Assembly (NCBI GenBank): GCA_030512335.1
Contig: JAULSU010000004.1
Location: 2,294,001-2,358,000 of the forward strand
DNA: 64,000 bases
Source of the DNA: Immersiella caudata
Lineage: Eukaryota; Ascomycota; Sordariomycetes; Sordariales; Lasiosphaeriaceae
Direction of reading: 5' to 3'
How positions within the stretch are numbered: the first letter of the stretch is position 1; every line of letters starts with the position of its first letter. A program made the translations under genes and the position numbers. Below, piece after piece: positions 33,928 to 45,043 of the stretch. The notes beneath the pieces are model-generated. The model was given only the letters and a program-made list of their open reading frames with translations. It was not told where the DNA came from and made no database searches.

Positions 33928-36900
33928 CTATCTATCCTCGCTCTCGCTGCCACTCTCCTCCGTCTCCTCGCCCTCCTCTGTCTCCTCGCCCTCCCTTTTT
34001 GCATCATGCAATAGCGCTACGACCTTTGGATATGCTGTCAAGTCCAGCCCCTGGACTTCACGCAGGTAATTCCTAATGGCTACCGCCGGGGTGATGAATC
34101 TGCCGCTATCCGTACGAACTCGTGCAGCCGGATCGGCCCCATGTGTAAGTAATAGCTCCACAACCGCGAATACTCGCTCCTCCACTAATAGTCTAGCATA
34201 ACCATCAGAGAGCTTCCACAGAATAACAGTCCACACTGTCATGCCATTCCAAGACCTTCCACTACATTTGCCAGCTAGCCTGGGATCCTGGAGCTCCAAG
34301 TTCGGATCCATACCACCCATGAGTAGCACCTCCATGATCTTTCGACTTGGATTGCTGATATGCCCAAAGCCGATTCCCCGGTAACGGATTTGGTTCCCTA
34401 TTGCCAGCAGCCCAAGTAACTCGGTGGGCTGTGCTTTAGAAGTGATCGTGTTCCGCCGCAGCTTTTGAATGACGTACCACCTCATACCGCACGCGAGGGC
34501 AAGCTCGGTCATGTTTTTCGGTGATAGCTGAGTGTTTTCCTCCTCGAAGAGAAGCTCAAACCAGATCGGGCGCGACGGTTTAGAATGGTCGAACACACCG
34601 ACGCGTATAAGCTTGTCGCATGTGACGTCTAGTTCGTCTGCGAGACTTTCGTAGACGTTGGAGTCGACGGCGGAGCCAATCGTATCTCCGCGTAACATGA
34701 TTAAAATACTTGCCACCGCGTAGCAGAGAAACATTGGCGGTATCCTGGTCATTGGTTCAGGCTGCTCTGCTGGCTCCGCAAGGCCCTCCCGTCGCCAGTA
34801 TTCCATTGTGGCTTCTGCGCAGCATTTGAAGCGTCGAATCTGTCCGCTGATGAGGGCGAGCCGAGCCTCTTCTGTGGAAAGGAAGCCCTGCTGTGGCTCG
34901 AAGAGGTGGCTCCACCAACGTTTTTGGGATAGAAATTCCTTGGCGGTCAAGTGCATGAATTGGACCTCCTTGGTTCCCTCCAGGAGCCCCCCGCAACGGC
35001 TTCTGAGGCGACGTTGCAGCCGGCTCCAACGGTAGCGGAGAGCCTCCCACGTCTCTGGTGAGAACTTGTCATTTTTGACCCTGAGTCCTCCGTTCTCGCC
35101 TGCATTCAGGTAGCCTTCCTCCGCTAGGAAGAGGGTGATAATATCCATACGGGGCGCACCCGCGAGTGACACCTCATCCCAATGTTTGACGAGTTGAAAG
35201 AGCTTCGCTGCCTCATCTCGGTCTTCTTTTCTGATGTTCTCCAACATTTTCATGTAGAGTCCGTCCTTTCCATTGAGCTTTTGCGGTATCTTCTCCAGGA
35301 CATCCCAGAGCTCAGAGACCTTGTCACCGTTGTCATTTCCCCTGATGAGTCTGTCGATCACGAGACGGACCCAGAGGAATACACCGAGCGACTTGTTCGT
35401 CACCGCCGCCACAAACGCTTGGAGATCCTCCATGCCGCGGGCCTCCTCTTCCAACCGTTCCGTACAATACTTCTTAATCGCTCCGGCCGTGTAGCGGTGA
35501 ATTTGAAGCCCCGGAAGGCCCCGAAAGCGGGCCTCAAAGACGTTGAGCAGGCGGCTGGAGAAGCAGATCTTGCTGTTGGGCCGACCGCGATGCTGGAGAA
35601 TGAACTCGGCTATCTGTAAGTGCCCATCAACGATCCACTCGCTAGTTCCCCATGCCGCATCGTCGTTGGAGCCTTCGGTGATGAGCTCAATCTGGTCTGG
35701 AGTGTACTGGGCCAGCTGATCCATCATGCGGTATTCGTCCAGCCCGTCGATAAATAGACAGACTCTCGAATCACGAAGGCCCTCTAGCGTAGCTGCAAAC
35801 GCTGTACTCAAGCTCTCCCAGGTGTTGACAGTCTCCGGTGTTGGCCGCGGCGGATGTTTCCCAGTAGGAAAGAAGCTCGGGAATGCGACGGCGATGAGGT
35901 GTCGCTGCTCTTTCAGGATCTGGTGCAGAAGACTCCGCAACATGCCTTCCCTGCACTTCGCCAAGTCACCGGCCCGCTCGATGAAGAAGTAGCCCGCCTT
36001 GAGCAGTTTTCTTCCATGTGCCCACTCCTCCAGCGCTGCGTGCACTGTATCGTCATAATAGATGTACTTCATCAAGGTAGACTTGCCCGAGGCTGCCTTT
36101 CCGCTGATCCAGAACAGCGACTCGTCATTCCTTGTCCATGGCATGAATTGCGGCTGGTCGGCTGTCTCTGTGGGGTGGTTGGCCACAATCCAATCGCATG
36201 TGCCGTCGTGTGCTGGTTTGTCACTGAGTTCCAGGCTGTTCATCGAAGGGAATTTGAGAAGGTCGAGGATTTCTGAACCCCTCTTCATGAGCCAAGACAA
36301 AAACACACTGTTTGCTGGGCCTCTTACCTTGCTGTCTATCTTCCTGGAATTTGATTGTCTTATCTAACCGCAGAGATAGGTACCTATTAGCATCATCCTA
36401 CCGGCTACCGCCTACAACGGCACCAAGATAATATCAGGAAGAGGGGAGATAAAAGGGCGACAGTCCGCAGAATAATCGAGTACATATCCAAGCGACTAAA
36501 ATCATTGTCCTTCTATATCTAAAGGGGACACGAATACGAGGATCACATACCCTGACCCACTAGCCGAAGGTTGAGAAGTTCTCGAATGAAGCCGAGAGTG
36601 CGCTCATAACCTGGGTCCGTTCGCGCGGCAAACTTGACCATATCCATGTGGTTCGCATGAATAGCACCTGTGCGGACGTTATACCCATCGTATATAGCAG
36701 ATTCCTTAGGGACAATCTGATGTGAACATATTGGGTGAGACACAGCGGCCTTCAGCGAGGGGGGGGGGCGGCAGTACTCACGAGTCCTATGGCTGTGCTC
36801 AGCTCCTCTCGAACGCAAAAAACAACCAAATCTTTAGATATTGTAGTGAATTCATCCCGCTGCTTTTCAAGAATGTTGGAGTTGGGCTTCAGCGTCCGGA

Positions 36901-37551
36901 GTAGCTGCTCATTGGGACGACGGGCGAGACCGGCTACCTTGGCCAAGATGTCGCCATATTCCTCTTGCTTACTGCCGCGATGTGGTGTGCCCATGAAAAT
37001 GATCCCCATCGTATTCACGGCTATAGCAGCCAAGGTAGGGTGTCTCTCGACATAGCTTTTGGAAGTGATGAGTGCTTCTTTGACGACAAGGCCACCGAGA
37101 CTATGACACACGAAAATGATGGGTCTGCTTTGCGCTGTCTGCTTGGTCCCGTCATCAATATGCGTGTGCTGCCTACTTGGAGATAGGGCCCACATACCTC
37201 TCGAAGTCGCGCCAGATCTTCCAGTAGCGTGCTGGAATGACCCCAGAGACTATCTTGGCTCGCAGGCTGGAAGGCATTGACGATGCTTGCGTCGTAGCCC
37301 CAGGTAATGACTCGGACATCCTTAACATCTTCTCGCAGCAGCTTCTCGGGCCAGCAGACGCCGTCTTTCGACCAAGTTCTCACTCGCGCGCCGCGGAGTC
37401 CGTGTACGAAGACGATGTCAGTTCCGGTGCTACCGGTGCCGATATTGTTGAACAGAACAAGTGGTCCAACATCTTCACTTGGAGGCGCATGAGAATTGCT
37501 CTCCTCGGTCTTCCGCTTGGACCCAAAACAGCATCCAAACCAATCGCGCAT
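33928..37551 (-). CDS. NLR-type protein: alpha/beta hydrolase - NACHT - ankyrin-like
   Basis: Exon 1 is 37551-37198, exon 2 is 37141-36782, exon 3 begins at 36716, and the large last exon runs 36282-33928. A possible 36-base exon (36363-36328) links exons 3 and 4, but that junction is uncertain. The N-terminus is a serine-hydrolase/lipase-like domain: DIVFVHGLRG, the nucleophile elbow CHSLGGLVVKE (Ser132), GTPHRGS, and a likely catalytic His in HANHMDMVKF. The NACHT domain follows, with Walker A GKAASGKS (near 36090), Walker B LFIDGLDEY, and ICFSSR as sensor. A long helical part (QFMHLTAKEFLS) leads to degenerate ankyrin-type repeats (VVELLLTHGADP). This architecture is that of fungal NOD-like receptors controlling heterokaryon incompatibility. 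The esterase would be the effector and the repeats the sensor, by family analogy. Confidence 0.82.
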
Positions 37552-37867
37552 CTCGTACGGTCGCTCGTCAGAGGCTGTTGGGGAGGATACAAAAGCACAG
37601 GGTCATCGATAGCGTGGGACGGGAGGTAATTGACAGCTGGAAGTGAGGGCTTCCTCAGCGCTGCTTCGGTGGGAAGCCTTTACTGCCTGAGGCCGCATGG
37701 GGCCAGCCGAGTTTAGCCTGACCAGTGGCGTGGCGAGCTTCCACTGGACGCCACTACACCATTAAGTGCGGGGTAAAAAATTCCCAGCCCCCGCACATTT
37801 TATTCCACGAGATACATCAAGCCATATCTTCACAATGGCTAATTTGCTAGTCAGCCTCAGCCATGGT

Positions 37868-38130
37868 GTCAGAAACACTGCACCTTGGAATGGGTGAAAA
37901 GAGGTGGGTTGCAATCGCTTGATTGTATTGCTTGTCGAGGTTCTGGCTTTCAGCCAGAACCTCCTTCTTTATAGGCCACTTCGTAGGATTCTGCTTCGTC
38001 GACACCATGGCTGAGGCTGACTGGAAGCCCAGGGCCCCTGAACCCCCTTTCTTTCTGACGCGACAAGCAATACAATCAAGCGATTGCAAACCACTTCTTT
38101 TCACCCATTCCAAGGTGCAGTGTTTCTGAC
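37868..38130. mobile_element. Foldback/MITE-like element, 263 bp, 70-bp terminal inverted repeats
   Basis: The left arm 37868-37937 and the reverse complement of 38061-38130 match at 68 of 70 positions by my reading; both begin GTCAGAAACACTGCACCTTG. The interior holds a perfect 25-base hairpin at 37938-37962 (stem AGGTTCTGGCT). A further 22-base perfect inverted repeat pairs 37849-37870, straddling the left end, with 38001-38022. I see no convincing target-site duplication. No transposase is present. Confidence 0.85.
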
Positions 38131-38132
38131 CG

Positions 38133-38238
38133 TACTACAAAGCCTAAGGACAAGTTACAGCGTACTTTGCGCTGTAAAACAGAAGGTTTCAGTGAACTCT
38201 GCACTGTAGTAAACAACTGTATTACTTGTGAATTGCTT
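38133..38238 (+). repeat. Dispersed repeat, copy B
   Basis: The second copy of the 32790-32897 sequence, starting two bases after the right end of the foldback element. It may mark the element family into which the foldback element inserted. Confidence 0.8.
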
Positions 38239-38337
38239 AAAGAGAGGAAAGCTAGGGTTATGGTTAGGGTTGAAGAAGCCGAAAGGGGGGGAAAGGGGGG
38301 GAAAGGAGGGAGAGGGGTCCGTATCTCCAGACAACCG

Positions 38338-39583
38338 TTACTGGTAAATCCTCCCCGCCTGCAGCCTCTCGGCCCCCTCCCTCTCCAGCCCAAGTACCAA
38401 CCTCCCGACGTCCTTGTCGGGCCGCGCATCCTGCATCATCACCCTGACCCCCCCCCCCGATCCGCCGGGCCCGGCAGCCGCAGGTACTTGCTATTTCGCG
38501 CCAGCGTCGACACATACCCCAGCACGTCCGGGGCGACGAGGGTGCTCTCTCGCGCGATGCTGGCGACGCCGATGAGGAGGAGAACGACGCTGGTCAGGAG
38601 GGTCGCCGCCCAGGGCCAGGAGAGGGCGAAGAACAGACCCGGGAGCAAGTATGTCCGCCTCGCGCCCGGGACGGCCGTGTAGAGTGCCCTGGCCTCGGGG
38701 GGCATGTCGGTGGTGAGGTCAGGGGTGGCCACGCGGGTGAAGTTGGAGGAGTGGATGCATTCCGGGCAGTGGGCGATGGTGACGAAGGTGTTGAAGAGCA
38801 GGGCAAAGTTGTTTGCGAATTGGACCGGCGGGACCGAGAGCGGCGTGAGGGTGACGGCGGAGCTGTCTATGTTTTCCATCGAGGTAGCCCAGCGCTCGAT
38901 TAGTAACAGGAAGTTAGCTGATAAGCATCTGATGCTCATGATGGGGTGGGATGAGTAAAAGTAGGCTGTGGAAAAACAGGCTGACGCAAAAGACCAGGAG
39001 GGGGAAAAAATAAGGGGAAAGGGGAGGAAGGGAGGGGGGGATAACATGCTTGGGGTGTATGGATACAGCACCAGGTAGGGGCTTCCACCGAGGGTAAATT
39101 CCCCTGAGAAATCGCGGAGGCGGGTGCGCCAGGAGGGCTGGATATGCTCGTTCGGAAGCGGCTTGATGGTACCCATGGGTAATTGCGGCCCGTGCACAAT
39201 GAATTTCGCCCTGCCAAAACCCTTTGCTCTTTACTTTTCTTAGGGTTTTAGCAGGGCGAAATTGTCGTGCACGGGCCGCAATTACCCATGGGTACCCATC
39301 GGTGGGTAATTGACGGCCTTACCCCCATCAGACCGCTGAAGCCGTCGATGCCGGACTTGACGTCAATCCAGCACTCGACCGTGCCGCTGAAGAAGACCTG
39401 CTCGAATCCGCATTCAATGACGCCGTAGTTCCAAGCCGGATCAGGATCGATGATGGTCTCCCAGTCCATCGCGCTGAGCATCGAGTGGTCAAGGAGGGTG
39501 GCGTAGCGCATGCGATTGACTGTCGACGCGTTGGCGGCCACCGACATGTTGAGGGCCAGGGTCCCGGCCAAGCTGAAGTGCAT
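38338..39583 (-). pseudogene. Multi-pass membrane protein gene, interrupted
   Basis: The minus strand reads SAMDWETIIDPDPAWNYG, FSGTVECWIDVKSGIDGFSG then LMG and a GTAAGG donor. After the hairpin it resumes with TIKPLPNEHIQPSWRTRLRD and the outer segment IDSSAVTLTPLSVPPVQFAN, then the TM helix LLPGLFFALSWPWAATLLTS. A run of ten Gs (near 38450) shifts the frame before VRVMMQDARPDKDVGRLVLG, ending at TAA 38338. This resembles a large family of uncharacterised fungal surface membrane proteins whose N-terminal part is missing here. The palindrome may lie in an intron, but I find no acceptor between it and the next coding text, so expression is doubtful. Confidence 0.55.
39168..39296. repeat. Long near-perfect hairpin with GGTACC ends
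   Basis: Arms 39168-39223 and 39242-39296 are inverted copies of each other, starting GGTACCCATGGGTAATTGCG, with one small bulge and an 18-base loop. It sits within the membrane-protein gene. It could be a tiny foldback insertion flanked by GGTACC, or a replication-derived inverted duplication. Confidence 0.85.
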
Positions 39584-39689
39584 GGTACTGTTAAGCTCTT
39601 CGAGGCTAGCCGTCTGCCAGATCGCAGGTGAAGTCGAAATACGAGGAGACGATGGGCTGTTGCTAGCCGAACCCTGGCGGGCAGAAGAA

Positions 39690-40180
39690 GTTGTTTATGC
39701 AGTAGGCTTTATTCTGTGTGGGAATGCTAACAAGGTTAGGTTCGAGGCCGCCAGCCTTACACCCTATTGGTTATTAGTCTTAGCAGGGTCCCAGCTTATG
39801 TGGGAGGCACTAAAGTCCCCTATAATATGCATGCGCCAGCCCCTGGTAGTTAGCGCAAGGCCCTTATTGAATGCCTCTGCAATGCTAGGGCTGCAGTATA
39901 TGCCGGCTAGACAAGTGTTGTCGCTGCATGCAACCACCGTATACTGCAGCATTAGGTTAGGTTTTTGCTAGTCTAGCATAATACTGGTACATACCACTAT
40001 GCAGGGAGGGGGGGGGGGGGGGTTCTAGTGCAAGAGGGAGGTAGGCTTAATAGCCAGCGTGCCTGCTTACATGGACATTGCCCTCAGCGCTCATAAAAGT
40101 ATACAGTTCGGTAACGACCAGTGCCTGCGCCCTTACCTCCCAGGCATAGGCTAGCACTGCATTGTTATTAAACAGCCTGT
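39690..40180 (-). mobile_element. Non-LTR retrotransposon (LINE) endonuclease fragment
   Basis: Minus-strand text VVACSDNTCLAGIYCSPS then HIIGDFSASHISWDPAKTNN matches the APE-type endonuclease block of LINE elements (usual form Y.PP... / GDFNAHH..WD). The preceding text (AWEVRAQALVVTELYTFM) fits the beginning of that domain. Stops and AT richness show it is dead. A long G run at 40010-40022 splits it. No reverse transcriptase part is seen. Confidence 0.6.
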
Positions 40181-40429
40181 TAGCAGCATTTAAATTTAGT
40201 ACCAGTTCTTCTCTTATTTACGGGGTGCAGGCAAGCTGCTGTGGCTGCGCGGCCTGCCCTGGGTGGAGCTGCGCAGATGGCTGTGCCGGCTGGCTTGGCC
40301 AGCGTGGGCGGTGGCGGAAGGCCACTTTTGGTGGCTGCTTTGGTGAGTGTGTGGACTTGTACCTCCGCTTTAGAGATTGGGCAGAAGATGGAGTTGCCTC
40401 CTGGCGGCAAAGTCGGCCGCGGTGATGGG

Positions 40430-40950
40430 GTTCTTGATGCGCTGGTAGTGATCTGCCCTGTCGAACCTAGAAACGGTGGTAGGCGCTCGATGAGCCAGCT
40501 AAAAACGTCCATGATGCGCTGGACATCCTCCGGGGCACCGCCGAGCTCGTCGCGCACCCTAGCCAGTTCCCTTTCGTCGAAATCGCGGTATTGCTCAATC
40601 AGGTGCAGCACAAGATTCAAAGCGAGCTTCGAGGGACTTCCGTATTTGTCTCCCTCGTCTTTGTGCAACCCGCAGAAGAAGACGAGCGGGATCCGTCTCA
40701 GCGCTGCATCGGTCTTGACCTTCCTTCTGTCCAGGGTTACTTCGTAGGCACAGATATCGGCGCACGCAGATGCCGTGTCCGATGGGTTGGAGATCAGGCA
40801 CAAGATCCTTGGTCCGCTAGACTCCAAGACATCGGCGACACGGGGATGGTAGACGGTGGCATCGACTTGATTCGCATTGACTGATGGCCAGGTTCGACTG
40901 GCGTCGCCCCTGTCCAGCTGAACATAACAGCCAAGTGCGAGTCGTCCAGA
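40430..40950 (-). pseudogene. NACHT/AAA-associated fungal domain fragment
   Basis: From about 40950 down to 40440 the minus strand reads DASRTWPSVNANQVDATVYH, LVFFCGLHKDEGDKYGSPSK, LALNLVLHLIEQYRDF and MDVFSWLIERLPPF. The pattern FFCGLH.......P..L...L..QL......F and F.WLI..LP is that of a P-loop-like domain common in uncharacterised large fungal proteins. It is cut off at about 40430, where unrelated, retroelement-like text begins, so an insertion probably truncated it. Confidence 0.5.
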
Positions 40951-41059
40951 GCAAACCTTGACGTGTTACCCCGCTCGACGAGAAATTCCCCTCCATTTTT
41001 TTTTTTTAGCAGCAAGGCCGAGACCCATCAGATCATACAGCCCATCACCAAGAGCAGCA

Positions 41060-41845
41060 ATGAACCGCATGAAGCTACAGCGGCCAGAGACAACCAAATC
41101 CGTTGGCGCTGACAAGCTCTGCGTCCGCTGTTCAGGACTAAACTTAAGCGCCGAGACATTTCTCATCGAAGATAACCAACCTTCGGGCGCGCGCGGCCTT
41201 TGGTGCGACGATGCAGTGGTTCAACGAGCGATATCTTTCTCGGAGCATTTGACGAGATCAAGGCGACATCCTCAACGTCCAGCTCTGCAGCCTGGTATGG
41301 CATACCCTTACCGATCCCCCCGAAAACCAACTTCAACGCCCAGTACCATCTCGCGTGGGAGATTTGATGATCGCACCGCCAAATACACAGCAGGAAGGCG
41401 CCGAAAGAACGACCAAGTCAAGCGGACACCCATGGAACCGTATTTCGTCGTCATCGACACTGAAAATGACAGTATCGTGCCGTTGCCGTTTAAAGAGAGC
41501 GGTGGCAACCTGACACTTGACCCGTATGCGACTGTAAGCTACGCTTGGGGCAACGATGACGACCACAGCCAGCACACAACGACGTCGACGAAAAACATCG
41601 AAGGCCGTCACAAGTCGGGAGGGCTGGCCCCAGTCGTACCTGGACTACCCAAGGCTCTCCACGAGGCCATCGAGCTCGTCCATGCGCTTGGTATCAGATA
41701 TATCTGGATCGACGCCCTATGCGTTGTCCAGGACAGCAGCCACTCATGGAATCTAAATGCCCAGGCCGTGCACGTACGGCAATGCTGTCTTTACCCTTTA
41801 CCTACTTTCCAGAATCTAAACTACCCTTTAGCATTAATCACATAA
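41060..41845 (+). pseudogene. HET-domain gene, truncated after the first HET motif
   Basis: The ATG at 41060 gives 261 codons. The N-terminus has LCVRCSGLNLSAETFLIED, then ATVSYAWGNDDD and LPKALHEAIELVHALGIRYI followed by WIDALCVVQDSSHSW. That is the first two conserved blocks of the HET domain. Immediately after NLNAQAVH the sequence turns AT-rich and the third block and C-terminal half are absent; the frame closes at 41843. The 5' part looks intact, so truncation by insertion or rearrangement is likely. It is divergent to the NACHT-associated fragment with about 110 bases between. Confidence 0.75.
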
Positions 41846-43429
41846 ATCCATAACGATTCTTAGATCTCATTATACATTTCATTGCGCTTGGTGAAAGAAG
41901 TGTCTACAATAATAAGTTTGTTCAGAAAAATGGACCACACGACCTAGGCGCAAACGCTTTAGACGCTGGAAAGGATGGAGGCCCACACTTTGGAATCCAA
42001 ATATAATATACACGATCTACCAAAGTATTAAAATTACAGGTTTTTTTCTTCTCCTTTAATTGGAGTGAAGGAAAGCGCGGCTAGTTGGTGGTGGTAGAGG
42101 TCCTGAAACTGGGTCCTTGTAACTCCACCGCCATTTTGGACCGTCGCAACGGTAGCCGAGACAGCCCAGATTAGTGACCCCCTCGCTCAGTCTGGCTCGG
42201 CCCAAGATGGCGACTGCTCAGTTCCGAAGAAGGAAGGGGAAATTCGTGCTGTCGATTTTAGGGTCGTGAACTGCCTATCACAGTGAGTGGGCAATTTGAT
42301 GCCTGGTTTTGTCAAGACGAACGATAAGCCGGATAGGTTTTAGCCTGGGAAGGGAGCTGGGAGACACAATAGTGCTGTTGCAATGACGTAAGAAGATGAA
42401 AGAGACCGAGATAGGGGGTCGTAAGAGATGCTATTGTTGCAAACTCCGATGACAAAGAATGTCTCCAGAGTCAAAATGCCCCCCCATATAATCTTTACCC
42501 CTTTTCCAAACCTGGACCTTCAAGCACCTTCCCCCTATTCCATCCCATTCTTAACAATCCCATTCGCGCGCCTAATCTACAAAATCCCATGACGTCCAAA
42601 CCAAGCTTTTGTCAAAACCGCGCCTCCCATATTTCAAGTTGAAACAGGCACATGGCCAGGACAAGACGTAAGCAAATGCGCAATTGACAGGCGCACGGGA
42701 CAAAGTCCTACCCTGCTTGTCCGAAACCCACGCAAATGTTTGGTTCCGCAGAGCTGGGATCCATGTATTCAGTGAGAACTATTGGCTTGGCTCAGGGGAC
42801 GTGTTCCAACCAATCGCGTATGGCCGTATTTACAACACCCTGCTTGTTCGCCGAAGATGCCGAGTGTAACCAATCGTGAAGGAGGTTAGACGCTGACAAA
42901 AGGACCACGGGTTGTCATGGTTCGTTTGGTGCGATTGGGTGTATCCGTGCTTTTGAGTCCAGGTAGGCGGGGAAGCAGGTGCTTGATGATTCGCATAAAG
43001 TTGGGATCATCGCACGGCATGCGGCACAGCGTCCCGGAACCAGGTTTGGGGAGCCCAAGTCAGCCTTGGGGTTATTGAAGGGGTGGGAGGATGGCTTGGC
43101 ATCACGAGGCCTGGTGTGAGCATAGCCCTGAAAATAGAGACGAGTAGAGCCGACGCATGGCCGTGGAATCCTGGGCTGTTTGCCTCGGGTTCCTGGGGGA
43201 GAAACCTCATGGGAGTCGCGGATGTGGGATGGTGTAAAGGGGGAACCGGGTCTTTGCCATGGCTTCCGGATACTCCAGGTTCGAGCTTCGGAGTTAGCAC
43301 GATAGAAAAGTCGAATCTTGGCGAGTGCGGTCGCGCATAAATATGCTTCGTGCCTCATCCCAAGAGACTGAACAACCACCTCTTCCTGGATACCAGCTAC
43401 AGTCTTCCGAACCCGGCCTGATCTCCAAA
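41846..43429. other. Intergenic, nothing recognised
   Basis: The first 200 bases are AT-rich and may belong to the insertion that cut the HET gene. The remainder shows no gene. The last 100 bases are the subtilase leader, where an in-frame ATG at 43343 could give a longer N-terminus. Confidence 0.4.
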
Positions 43430-45043
43430 ATGGTGCAACGCAGCGTCCTCACGACCACCAAGGCCCTCGCCACCGGGCTCTTCTGCTTTCTTCTTTCCGC
43501 CGGCCCCGTGGCAGCTGCATCTATCCCTCGCCAGGTGCCAGCCGGTGAAGTCACCTCGCAGCCCGCCATTGCCATCAAGCTCAACCCCAACTTTTCACCC
43601 ACTCAGAGGAGGCAGGATGGCTCCCTCACTGGAGCCGAACTCGTCAAGTCTCTTGTCCTCAACGCCCTCCCTAGTAGCGCCATCAAGTCCAGGCAGAACA
43701 CGCCGGATCTCAACGTCCTCCCCCTGTTCAACCTTCCCTCGGAGGTGATTGACAAGATCGTTGCCGACGCCGAAGCCAACACTCCCAACTACAAGGCTCC
43801 CAACTTCCGAGCATGGTTCCAGGTCCTACTCCCTGACGCGGAGACCGAAGTTGACACCGTCCTTCGTACACTCAACACGTACCCCGAAGTAGCTAGCTCC
43901 CAATCGCTCGCGAGTTTCTCTCCCCCCCAAATTGGCGCCACCGTGGATCCAAGCGACGACGAACTGTTCCCCCAGCAGGGATATCTCAAGGCCTCTCCCC
44001 AGGGTATCGATGCCGAATACGCATGGGGATTCCCTGGTGGTGATGGCGCTGGACAGCGCGTGATCGACATTGAGTCCGGGTGGAAGTTGGAACATCAGGA
44101 TCTTGCGGCCGCGAACATCGGGCTCCAACCTGGGAGTGACAATATGAGGGGCCGTAACTTTAGCGACTGGCGGCATGGCACGGCGGTGCTTGGCATCATG
44201 CTGATGGTTGATAACGACCTCGGTGGCGTTGGCGCCATGCCCGCCGCACAGGGAGATGTGGTGAGCATCAGACGAAACAGCATCCCGTTTGACAACCGCC
44301 CGGAGGCTATCATGGATGCGACTAGTCGTCTTTCGGCAGGCGATGTGATGCTTCTGGAGATGCAAGTCAGCAACCAGGGCACCACGCAATACTGGCCGGT
44401 AGAATTGTACGACGCGGGTATGTGCGATTGCAGCTTTTCTTTTGCCCCCTTTAGTCCTTGAGTTCGCAGCTGACATCGACCACTAGAGTTTGAGGCGATT
44501 ACCGCGGCTACCGCCAAGGGAATCGTGGTCATCGAGCCCGCCGGGAACGGTCTGATCCAGACTCCAGGCCAAGGAGACGTCAACCTCGACAGCGCCGTCA
44601 CACGCCCTGGCGAGACTGAGGCACGCGAGTGGCTGAATCCCAGCAGCCCTGACTACCGCGGTGACTCGGGAGCCATCATCGTGGGGGCGTCGACGTCAAC
44701 GGTTCCGCGCAGCAAGGCGATCTGGAGCAACTACGGCAGCCGTGTCGATGTGCACGCGTGGGGAGAGAATGTGCTGACGACCATGTGCGAAGACGATTTC
44801 CTCGGCAATTGCCATGACAACTATGAGCCCTTTGGCGGCACGTCAGCGGCGTCGCCCATTGTTGTCGGGGCTGCTTTGAGCGTTCAGGGTATGCTGGTTG
44901 CCAATGGGCGGAGCAGGCTCAACTCGGTGCAGATGAGAGATTTGCTGAAGACTGGAGGATCGCCCGTGTCAAACCCCTCGGCTGGAAACATCGGGGTTAT
45001 GCCGGACCTAAAGGCCCTGATTGATGGAGGATTTCTAGAGTAG
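43430..45043 (+). CDS. Secreted subtilisin-like serine protease (S8)
   Basis: Two exons, 43430-44417 and 44487-45043 (intron GTATGT...CTAG), 514 residues. A signal peptide ending around AAASIPR is followed by a propeptide-like region of about 170 residues. The catalytic triad is visible: Asp213 in RVIDIESGW, His249 in DWRHGTAVLG and Ser449 in FGGTSAASPIV. The oxyanion Asn lies in EPAGNG. The sequence around the Asp (DIE rather than DTG) is that of a divergent fungal group (sometimes in bacteria) of secreted S8 peptidases. I start at 43430 because the signal peptide follows directly. It should act outside the cell on proteins. Confidence 0.88.

Noticed and set aside
38167..38682. 171-codon plus-strand open frame
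   Set aside because: It overlaps the repeat copy B and the C-terminal part of the membrane-protein gene on the other strand; no recognisable content.
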